DNA of 64,000 nucleotides, taken from JBOFDK01 sp051650305 (lineage in GTDB: Bacteria > Bacillota > Clostridia > Lachnospirales > Cellulosilyticaceae). The stretch is from assembly GCA_051650305.1 (NCBI GenBank), contig JBOFIT010000111.1, forward strand, positions 47,823 to 111,822. Direction: 5' to 3'. The position numbers and the translations under genes were made by a program. The notes beneath the pieces are model-generated. The model saw only the letters and a list, made by a program, of their open reading frames with translations, was not told the DNA's origin and did not search any database. This document shows positions 18,211 through 25,146 of the stretch, in pieces (within the stretch, counting starts at the first letter, position 1; the number at the start of each line of letters is the position of its first letter).

Positions 18211-18265
18211 AAAACTGGTCAGAGGTTCATACTTCCACAAAGGATGTGAGCCTATGGCCAGTTTT
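18211..18265 (+). repeat. large imperfect inverted repeat / hairpin after glgB
   Basis: Arms 18211-18229 and 18247-18265: a 10-bp stem with one G-U pair (AAAACTGGTC), a 2x2 internal loop, then 7 bp (AGGTTCA), around a 17-base loop. It starts 11 bases after the glgB stop and includes the probable start codon of the next ORF in its 3' arm. It may be a glgB terminator, although the T run is short, or a structure controlling the next gene. Confidence 0.7.
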
Positions 18266-18748
18266 AAAATTAAAAATGACCCCATACGACAGGTAACATA
18301 CATCTATGATTTACTAGAAGATAAAATGATAAGTGAGATACCAAGTATAAAGGCAAGTGTCGTCATGATGTATCTAAAAGGCATTAAGACGTCTGTAGAT
18401 GCCCTAAGCATTCCTCTTAGGAAGCCCTACTTAGAAGCAGGGTATGGCATGGGAAGATGTGTGAAAGTCATCATCTCCAAAGATGAGCTTTTGGTTTTTA
18501 CAGGCCATTTACTAGGGCAAGACTACGTGAACTATATGGAAGAAGTGGCGGCTAGTGGCTTATGTGAGAAGGAACCTTACGACATTGGTTCCTTCATTCA
18601 GAAGTTTTATGAAGCGAAGACGAGGGAAGAAGCAGAAGGGGTGTACAATAGCTGGCAGGAAAGGCTCCCACTTAATGATCAAGTTTTCTATAAATTTTTA
18701 CGGGTTTTTGAAAGTTACAGAGAAGAATTACTGAATTACTTTGATTAA
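18254..18748 (+). pseudogene. probable ISL3-family transposase relic
   Basis: 164 residues from ATG 18254, where AAAGGATG is the best ribosome site; a start at 18203 is possible but poorly supported. The C-terminal half (F-Y-E-A-K-T-R-E-E-A-E at 118-128, then S-W-Q-E-R and Y-R-E-E-L-L-N-Y-F at 155-163) looks like the helical part of the ISL3 (DDE_Tnp_ISL3) transposase core. The expected catalytic S-I-D-M and D-R-F-H stretches read S-I-P-L (52-55) and S-K-D-E (75-78), so key acids are missing. N-terminal zinc-finger/HTH parts and the C-terminal end are absent. No terminal repeats found. A domesticated or decayed fragment; family call by eye only. Confidence 0.45.
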
Positions 18749-18761
18749 AAGTAGTAAATGC

Positions 18762-18789
18762 AAAAGGGAGTGCATAGGCACTCCCTTTT
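18762..18789. terminator. bidirectional terminator before argH
   Basis: Perfect 12-base stem (AAAAGGGAGTGC) with a 4-base loop, flanked by A/T on both sides. It lies between convergent genes and can serve both. Confidence 0.88.
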
Positions 18790-18797
18790 AAGTGAGA

Positions 18798-20174
18798 TTA
18801 AAGATTTTGAAGAAAAGCAGTCGCTTCCTGAAGATGCTTAAGTACTGCTTCTTTACTTGGGCCACCGTATACGTTACGTTCATTAACGCAAGTAAGGAGG
18901 CTGATCGCTTCGTAGATATCATCTTCGAAGATTGGATGAATAGCATGGTACTCAGCTAAAGAAAGGTCTTCGAGATTTTTACCTGTGTTCACACAGTAAA
19001 GTACAAGCTTACCGATCACTTCATGAGCATCTCGGAATGCCATACCTTTTTTGACAAGGTAATCAGCAGCATCCGTCGCATTGGTGAAGCCACCAGCCGC
19101 CGCTTTGTACATATTTTCCTTGCGAACATTCATGGTACGAAGCATAGCAGTGAAAATAGGAAGACACATTTTGATGGTATCAATACTATCAAATACATTT
19201 TCCTTATCTTCTTGCATGTCTTTGTTGTAAGCAAGAGGTAAGCCTTTCATTGTAGTGAGTAGGCCAAAGAGATTCCCGTAGCAACGCCCAGATTTACCAC
19301 GTACAAGCTCGGCGATGTCAGGGTTTTTCTTCTGAGGCATAATGGAGCTTCCAGTGCTATAAGCATCGTCTAATTCGATAAAGCGGAATTCATGTGAGCT
19401 CCAAAGGATGATTTCCTCACTAAAGCGACTTAAGTGCATCATGATGGTAGAGATAGCATACATGGTATCTAAACAGAAGTCACGGTCAGACACCCCATCA
19501 ATACTATTGGCACATACGCTGTCAAAAGCTAAAGCGTCAGCTACAAAATGGCGGTCTAGAGGGTAAGTGGTCGTCGCAAGGGCACCACTTCCTAAAGGCA
19601 GGCTGTTGCTCATCTCATAAGCGAAGCCTAGTTTTTTGTAGTCGCGTTTAAGCATTTCAAAATATGCCATTAAGTGATGTGCAAAAGTGATTGGTTGTGC
19701 ACGTTGAAGATGTGTGTAGCCAGGCATGATGGTCTCAGTGTGTTGGTTTGCGATTTCTGTAATCGCCGACATAAGGTCTAGCACCATCTGCTGAATGTTT
19801 TCAAGTTCTTCGCGAACGTAAAGGCGCATATCAAGAGCCACTTGGTCGTTACGGCTACGTCCTGTATGCATTTTTTTTGCGACTTCACCGATACGAGAGA
19901 TAAGAAGTGTCTCGATATTCATATGAATGTCTTCAGCTTTTACATCAAAAGTAACTTCGTCTTTTTCGATGGCTTCAAGTAAATCCATCAAGCCTTTTTT
20001 GATACAAATTGCATCTTCAGTTGGTATAATACCTTGCTCCCCGAGCATGGTGACATGGGCACAGCTCCCTAAGATATCCTGTCTGTATAGTCTAGCATCA
20101 AAAGAAATAGATGAGTTGAAATGATCTGTAAGTGCATCTGTTTCTTTTGCAAAGCGTCCACCCCAAAGTTTCAT
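18798..20174 (-). CDS. argH: argininosuccinate lyase
   Basis: 458 residues, normal length. It splits argininosuccinate into arginine and fumarate, the last step of arginine synthesis. The fumarase/aspartase signature G-S-S-I-M-P-Q-K-K-N-P-D is clear, and the N-terminus M-K-L-W-G-G-R-F is typical. AGGAGG lies before the ATG. It is 36 bases downstream of argG in the same operon. Confidence 0.97.
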   Translation of the reverse strand: MKLWGGRFAKETDALTDHFNSSISFDARLYRQDILGSCAHVTMLGEQGIIPTEDAICIKKGLMDLLEAIEKDEVTFDVKAEDIHMNIETLLISRIGEVAKKMHTGRSRNDQVALDMRLYVREELENIQQMVLDLMSAITEIANQHTETIMPGYTHLQRAQPITFAHHLMAYFEMLKRDYKKLGFAYEMSNSLPLGSGALATTTYPLDRHFVADALAFDSVCANSIDGVSDRDFCLDTMYAISTIMMHLSRFSEEIILWSSHEFRFIELDDAYSTGSSIMPQKKNPDIAELVRGKSGRCYGNLFGLLTTMKGLPLAYNKDMQEDKENVFDSIDTIKMCLPIFTAMLRTMNVRKENMYKAAAGGFTNATDAADYLVKKGMAFRDAHEVIGKLVLYCVNTGKNLEDLSLAEYHAIHPIFEDDIYEAISLLTCVNERNVYGGPSKEAVLKHLQEATAFLQNL

Positions 20175-20210
20175 GTGTCGTTCCTCCTATTTGTCCAGTG
20201 TGTTTTGTTC

Positions 20211-21431
20211 TTAGTTATTATCGGCAGCTTCCCCGTTTTTCTTCATAAGTGCACGCACTTTAAGTGGTAAACCATAAAGGGTGATGAAGCCACCTGCATC
20301 TTTGTGATCATAAAGGTCACCTGTGGTAAAGCTTGCTAAGTCTTCGCTATAAAGTGAGTAAGGTGAAGTAGCGCCTTGTGGAATCACATTACCTTTATAA
20401 AGTTTCAGTTTAACTTCACCTGTCACAACTTCTTGGGTACTTGATACGAAAGCACCTAATGCTTCACGAAGTGGTGTAAACCATTTGCCGTTGTAGATAA
20501 GGTCAGCATACTCAAGGGCAATGTTTTGTTTGTAACGGTAAGTTTCACGGTCAAGGGTTAGGTGCTCCAGTTCTTCATGTGCTTTATAAAGAATGGTACC
20601 ACCTGGGGTTTCATACACACCACGAGATTTCATACCTACTACACGGTTTTCAACGATGTCTTCGATACCCACACCATTCATACCGCCTAATTCGTTGAGT
20701 TTCTCAAGAAGAGCAGAAGGGTCCATTGCTACACCGTCAAGGTGAGTAGGGATACCTTTGTCAAAAGTAAGGCTGATGATTGTTGCTTTATCTGGTGCCA
20801 TCTCAGGAGATACACCTAGTTTAAGAAGGGTTTCGTAGTTTGGTGCACACCAAGGATCTTCAAGTTCTAAACCTTCATGAGAAATATGCCACATATTACG
20901 GTCACGGCTGTAGCTATCTTCTTTTTTCATTGGAACTGGAAGACCACGTTCTTCAAGGTAAGCAATCTCTTCTTCGCGAGAAGAAATGTCCCATATACGC
21001 CAAGGTGCGATTACTTTGAGGTGAGGTGCAAGAGCCATAATACCTAGTTCGAAACGAATTTGGTCGTTACCTTTACCCGTACAGCCGTGGCAGATAGCAG
21101 TAGCGCCTTCTTTTAAAGCCACATTCACTAAGGTTTTAGCAATGACTGCACGTGCGATAGAAGTACCAAGGTAGTACTTAGATTCATAGATTGCACCTGA
21201 TTGAATCATTGGGAATACGTATTCTTTCATGAATTCATCTTTAACATTTTCTACATAAACTTTACTTACACCCATGCTTAAAGCACGTTCTTCAAGTCCT
21301 ACAAGTTCAGCATCTTGACCTACATTAATACATACTGCAATAACATCAAAATCATAATTTTCTTTGAGCCATGGAATGATAACAGAAGTATCTAAACCAC
21401 CTGAATACGCTAAAACAACTTTTTCTTTCAT
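20211..21431 (-). CDS. argG: argininosuccinate synthase
   Basis: 406 residues. It joins citrulline and aspartate using ATP. The PP-loop A-Y-S-G-G-L-D-T-S is at residues 8-16, and G-C-T-G-K-G-N-D-Q-I-R-F is present. GGGAGGG precedes the ATG. It is the first gene of argG-argH; the promoter upstream carries a palindrome that fits an ARG box, so repression by arginine through ArgR is likely. ArgR itself is not in the window. Confidence 0.97.
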   Translation of the reverse strand: MKEKVVLAYSGGLDTSVIIPWLKENYDFDVIAVCINVGQDAELVGLEERALSMGVSKVYVENVKDEFMKEYVFPMIQSGAIYESKYYLGTSIARAVIAKTLVNVALKEGATAICHGCTGKGNDQIRFELGIMALAPHLKVIAPWRIWDISSREEEIAYLEERGLPVPMKKEDSYSRDRNMWHISHEGLELEDPWCAPNYETLLKLGVSPEMAPDKATIISLTFDKGIPTHLDGVAMDPSALLEKLNELGGMNGVGIEDIVENRVVGMKSRGVYETPGGTILYKAHEELEHLTLDRETYRYKQNIALEYADLIYNGKWFTPLREALGAFVSSTQEVVTGEVKLKLYKGNVIPQGATSPYSLYSEDLASFTTGDLYDHKDAGGFITLYGLPLKVRALMKKNGEAADNN

Positions 21432-21473
21432 GTGTAAACCCTCCCAAAAATAATTTATATATATAACCTATAA

Positions 21474-21508
21474 TGTATAATTATACGATTGTTGTAATAA
21501 AAAAACAA
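21474..21508 (-). promoter_or_regulatory. argGH promoter with candidate ARG box
   Basis: On the minus strand TTGTTT (21508-21503) and TATAAT (21485-21480) are 17 bases apart. The -10 lies within TGTATAATTATACG at 21474-21487, which fits the ARG-box form TGNATNNNNATNCA except at the last base. ArgR bound here would block RNA polymerase. Confidence 0.55.
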
Positions 21509-21573
21509 GAAAAAGTTTTAGAAGTTGGAAAAAAATTATAAAATCTACACATTTATTCAATAAGGTAGCAGTA

Positions 21574-21612
21574 TGTACAAAATACACACTATATAGTATA
21601 CTTAGTATACTT
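21574..21612 (+). promoter_or_regulatory. candidate promoter with tandem TAGTATACT repeat
   Basis: Two adjacent copies of TAGTATACT (21594-21611) give two overlapping -10 candidates TATACT, each with a weak -35 (TGTACA at 21574, TACACA at 21583) 17 bases upstream. Each copy is itself a palindrome around AGTATACT, so a repressor site is also possible. Confidence 0.4.
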
Positions 21613-21643
21613 ATATTAAAAACAGCATGAGGAGGGAAAAGGA

Positions 21644-22360
21644 ATGAAAATATTTGACTTAGATGGACCAGTGTATAAGGCTGGGGTAGAGGTTTCAGAT
21701 GCACTTATACTGACTATTATATGGTTTATTGGATGCCTACCGATTATCACGATTGGCACATCCACATCGGCTTTGTTCTATATATATGGAAAGAAGTCGA
21801 GAGATGAAGATGCTTACATATGGCGCGATTTCTGGAAGAGTTACAGACAAAACTTCGTGCAGTCTATTCCAATTACACTTATTTTAGGGGTGATGTGGGC
21901 GAGTACAGTAGCTTACCGTATCTTAATAGAAGGTTATGAAGGTGGTGCACCCGTTGTATTAAGTGGTCTTGCTTTACTCATGACAGTAGAAGTAACGATC
22001 CTTACGATTTATGTATTGGCAGTACTTTCACGTTTCCACATGAAGGTAATGAATATGTTTTTAACAGCCTTTGTACTGGCACATAGACATATCGTATCGA
22101 CAGCACTTATTATCGTAGTAGTGGTTTTACTTCAGTTTGCAAGTATGGTGATTCCATTTACCGTTATGATTATGCCAGTCTTTGTAGCGGCAGTGGCTTC
22201 TGTACCAATCCAAAAGATTTTTACAAAGCATATCCAAGCATCAGCAGAGATGAAGGCGGCAGAAGAAGCAAGTATTGAAGATGATGAAGATGAAGAAGAC
22301 GAGGACGATGAAGAAGCAGATGACGAAGAGACATCAAATGATTTCTTAAAGTACATCTAA
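21644..22360 (+). CDS. YesL-like (DUF624) membrane protein with acidic tail
   Basis: 238 residues. The start resembles the DUF624/YesL family, with a membrane segment holding W-F-I-G-C-L-P-I-I-T-I-G-T-S-T. About five hydrophobic helices are visible through residue ~190. The last ~35 residues are almost all Asp and Glu, an unusual cytoplasmic tail. YesL proteins usually sit near sugar transporters; none is here, so the role is unknown. GGAGGG supports the start. It may be cotranscribed with metY, 36 bases downstream. Confidence 0.7.
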   Translation: MKIFDLDGPVYKAGVEVSDALILTIIWFIGCLPIITIGTSTSALFYIYGKKSRDEDAYIWRDFWKSYRQNFVQSIPITLILGVMWASTVAYRILIEGYEGGAPVVLSGLALLMTVEVTILTIYVLAVLSRFHMKVMNMFLTAFVLAHRHIVSTALIIVVVVLLQFASMVIPFTVMIMPVFVAAVASVPIQKIFTKHIQASAEMKAAEEASIEDDEDEEDEDDEEADDEETSNDFLKYI

Positions 22361-22396
22361 CAAAAAGAAAGCTTACATATATAGGGGGCATAGAAG

Positions 22397-23674
22397 ATGA
22401 ATCAAAATTGGCAAATAGAAACAAAACTTATTCAAGCAGGGTATGAACCTAAAAATGGGGAACCACGCGTTCTTCCTATTTATCAAAGTACGACTTACAA
22501 GTATGATAGTACAGAGCATGTGGCAAAGCTTTTTGACTTAGCTGTACCAGGGCATATGTATTCACGTATTAGTAACCCAACAGTAGAAGCATTAGAAAAT
22601 AAAGTGGCAGCACTTGAAGGTGGTGTAGGGGCTCTTTGTACATCTTCAGGACAAGCAGCATCCATGGTATCAGTGATGAACGTGTGTGAAGCAGGGGACC
22701 ACTTTATATCACTGAACTCTATTTATGGTGGTACATACAATTTATTTGCGATCACACTAAAGAAAATGGGAATAGAAGTAACCTTTGTATCACCAGAAGC
22801 TACAAAAGAAGAAGTGGCAGCATGTGTGAGACCTAATACAAAAGCAATCTTTGGTGAGACTATAGCGAATCCAGCACTTGTGGTGATGGATATCGCTTAC
22901 TGGGCTGAAGTGGCACATAGTCATGGTATTCCATTGATTATTGATAATACCTTTGCTACACCTTACCTTTGTCGACCAATGGAACACGGCGCAGACGTGG
23001 TCATTCACTCAACGACTAAGTACATGGATGGGCATGCTACAAGTGTAGGTGGGATCATTGTTGATAGTGGACGTTTTGACTATACAAATGGGAAATTCAA
23101 AGGCTTTACAGAGCCTGATGTATCGTATCATGGGGTAACTTATAGCAAAGACTTTGGGAACCTTGGGTATATCACAAAAGCACGTGTACAGTTTATCCGC
23201 GATATGGGGAACTACTTAAGCCCACAAAATGCTTTCCTAACACATCTTGGTCTTGAGACACTTCACCTACGTATGGAACGTCATAGTGAAAATGCCCTTA
23301 AAGTTGCCAAGTATTTAGAGCAACATGAAGCAATTGTAAATGTGTCTTATCCATTACTTGAGTCTAGTAAAGAATACGATAAAGCAAAAAAATACTTACC
23401 AAAAGGTGCAAGCGGTGTCATTTCCTTTACAGTACAAGGTGGTAAAGAAGAAGCCGTTCGCTTTATGGATAGTCTCAAACTTGCAGCCATTGTGGTTCAC
23501 GTGGCAGATGCACGTACAGCTGTACTTCATCCAGCAAGTTCAACCCATCGCCAATTAAGTGATGAAGGTCTTAAAGCAGCAGGCATCGGGCCAGGCCTTA
23601 TCCGCTTAAGTGTAGGGATTGAGAATGTAGAAGATATCATTGCAGACTTAGAACAAGCATTACAGCAAATCTAA
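22397..23674 (+). CDS. metY: O-acetylhomoserine sulfhydrylase (MetY type)
   Basis: 425 residues of the Cys/Met-metabolism PLP family. It makes homocysteine from O-acetylhomoserine and sulfide. The PLP lysine is in H-S-T-T-K-Y-M-D-G-H; Y-S-R-I-S-N-P-T and the inserted region G-F-T-E-P-D-V-S-Y-H are typical of the longer OAH-sulfhydrylases rather than cystathionine lyases. AGGGGG is upstream. No S-box riboswitch is seen in the 36 bases before it. A methionine gamma-lyase activity cannot be excluded. Confidence 0.85.
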   Translation: MNQNWQIETKLIQAGYEPKNGEPRVLPIYQSTTYKYDSTEHVAKLFDLAVPGHMYSRISNPTVEALENKVAALEGGVGALCTSSGQAASMVSVMNVCEAGDHFISLNSIYGGTYNLFAITLKKMGIEVTFVSPEATKEEVAACVRPNTKAIFGETIANPALVVMDIAYWAEVAHSHGIPLIIDNTFATPYLCRPMEHGADVVIHSTTKYMDGHATSVGGIIVDSGRFDYTNGKFKGFTEPDVSYHGVTYSKDFGNLGYITKARVQFIRDMGNYLSPQNAFLTHLGLETLHLRMERHSENALKVAKYLEQHEAIVNVSYPLLESSKEYDKAKKYLPKGASGVISFTVQGGKEEAVRFMDSLKLAAIVVHVADARTAVLHPASSTHRQLSDEGLKAAGIGPGLIRLSVGIENVEDIIADLEQALQQI

Positions 23675-23682
23675 GGGTGAAT

Positions 23683-23715
23683 AAAAGGGGGTAACTACGG
23701 TTACCCTTTTCTTTA
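23683..23715 (+). terminator. metY terminator
   Basis: Stem AAAAGGG(G)GTAAC / GTTACCCTTTT with a 4-base loop and a T-rich tail, 9 bases after the metY stop. Confidence 0.85.
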
Positions 23716-23841
23716 TGGGCTTTAAGGGATAGAATGGGTAAAACAATATAAAATTTTTAAAAGAGTTGGCTATTATTCAAAAAAAATTCATATTATAGGA
23801 GTAGAATAGCATTATTTCAACGAAGAAAGGAATTAGAATCG

Positions 23842-24231
23842 ATGGGATTATTAGATATTGTCATGAATGCTTTTTTGGTATTTATGCTCTTAAGTCTATT
23901 TAACTTAGTACGATATATGTTTAAAGTAAGAAAAGTAATGAAGATGCATAAAGATAATCCAAATATCAAAGGGTTTACCATTGTGAATGGAGAGATTAAA
24001 CCAATAGAAGGTAAGCCTGGGGAAATGCCACCTATACCAGGGATGCCACAAGCACAAGCACCAGTGGAAGAGGCAAAAGAACTTGTAGTGGACCCTGCGT
24101 GTGGAAAAGAAATCGAGAAAAAAGACGCTTATCGTATATTGAAAAATGGCAAAGAGTATTTCTTCTGCTGTTGGGAATGTCGCGAAGCTTTTCTAGAACA
24201 ACTTAAAAAAGAACCTCAAACACTTGTGTAA
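23842..24231 (+). CDS. membrane-anchored YHS/TRASH-domain protein
   Basis: 129 residues. One N-terminal membrane helix (about residues 4-30) is followed by a Pro-rich linker (near 58-75) and a C-terminal metal-binding YHS-like domain: D-P-A-C-G-K-E-I, then Y-F-F-C-C-W-E-C-R-E-A-F. The four cysteines could bind copper, zinc or another metal. Function not established. The stop codon lies in the loop of a terminator hairpin. Confidence 0.72.
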   Translation: MGLLDIVMNAFLVFMLLSLFNLVRYMFKVRKVMKMHKDNPNIKGFTIVNGEIKPIEGKPGEMPPIPGMPQAQAPVEEAKELVVDPACGKEIEKKDAYRILKNGKEYFFCCWECREAFLEQLKKEPQTLV

Positions 24232-24249
24232 AACAAGTGTTTTTTTTTG
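24219..24249 (+). terminator. terminator overlapping the stop codon of the YHS gene
   Basis: Perfect 9-base stem (AACACTTGT) with a 5-base loop containing the TAA stop, then nine or more T. Confidence 0.92.
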
Positions 24250-24303
24250 CCTAAAAACACATACTACAAAAAAGAAATGATGGTAACGAAATGAGGTAAG
24301 ACG

Positions 24304-25095
24304 ATGAAGAGAAAGTCATTATTTTTAACACTGCTTATAGGATTAAGTATTTTGTGTATAGGAACACTGAGTTTTGGAGAAGATGTGGAGCCGCCTAAGA
24401 AGGCGTACGTCATCATCATCATTGATGATTTTGGTAACAACATGGCAGGTACAGAGACGATTGCAGAGCTACCGATTCCACTTACAGCTGCGGTCATTCC
24501 AGGCATGCCTTATGCCAAAGAAGATGCCACTAAGCTTTACGAAGCAGGCAAAGAAATCATTTATCATGTCCCATTAGAACCAAAGCAAGGCAAGGCATCT
24601 TGGCTTGGGCCTAAGGGGATTTTGGCAGGCATGGGTGAAGAAAAGGTGAAGGAAATCTTAGACAGTGCCAAGGAAGAGATTCCTTATGCCAAAGGGATGA
24701 ATAATCATATGGGGTCTCGTGCCATGGAGAATGATACGACAGTTCAGGCGCTGATGGCCTATGCAAAAGCCAATGGTTTATACTTTGTAGATAGCAAGAC
24801 CACGGCGCCGACCCTTTCAAAAAAATGGAGCGAGGCATTAGAGGTACCATTTATGGAGAGGGATGTGTTTCTGGACAATACACCAGATACAGCTTATGTA
24901 AAAGAAAGACTTAAGGAGACCATGAAGATTGCCAAAGAAAAAGGCGTAGCCGTAGCCATAGGCCATGTAGGTCCACAAAAAGGACCACATACAGCACGTG
25001 CCTTAAAAGAAATGATACCTATAATGGAAAAAGAAGGCATAGAATTTATAACAGTAAGTATGTATTTAGATCTTATAAAGTGGACAAAGATTTGA
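24304..25095 (+). CDS. divergent polysaccharide deacetylase family protein (YibQ-like), secreted
   Basis: 263 residues with a signal peptide (M-K-R-K-S, then hydrophobic to about residue 25). The mature part matches the divergent polysaccharide deacetylase family: I-I-D-D-F-G-N near 40-46, M-N-N-H-M-G-S in the middle, and I-G-H-V-G-P near the end, likely metal and active-site residues. It probably acts on a cell-envelope glycan outside the membrane. A promoter for the next gene overlaps its 3' end. Confidence 0.8.
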   Translation: MKRKSLFLTLLIGLSILCIGTLSFGEDVEPPKKAYVIIIIDDFGNNMAGTETIAELPIPLTAAVIPGMPYAKEDATKLYEAGKEIIYHVPLEPKQGKASWLGPKGILAGMGEEKVKEILDSAKEEIPYAKGMNNHMGSRAMENDTTVQALMAYAKANGLYFVDSKTTAPTLSKKWSEALEVPFMERDVFLDNTPDTAYVKERLKETMKIAKEKGVAVAIGHVGPQKGPHTARALKEMIPIMEKEGIEFITVSMYLDLIKWTKI

Positions 25096-25109
25096 CAAAG
25101 CTCTATAAT
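25081..25109 (+). promoter_or_regulatory. candidate promoter for the M16C peptidase gene
   Basis: TGGACA at 25081 and TATAAT at 25104, 17 bases apart. The -35 and part of the spacer lie within the last codons of the deacetylase gene. AAGGAG follows about 27 bases later. Confidence 0.6.
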
Positions 25110-25146
25110 AAGACATAAATCAAATTGATTACGTAAGGAGTGTCAT

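Noticed and set aside
22361..22396. SAM riboswitch expected before metY
   Set aside because: The gap is only 36 bases and shows no S-box motif.
25092..25109. TTGACA followed by TATAAT before the M16C gene
   Set aside because: The spacer is only 6 bases; the TGGACA eleven bases earlier gives the proper 17-base spacing instead.
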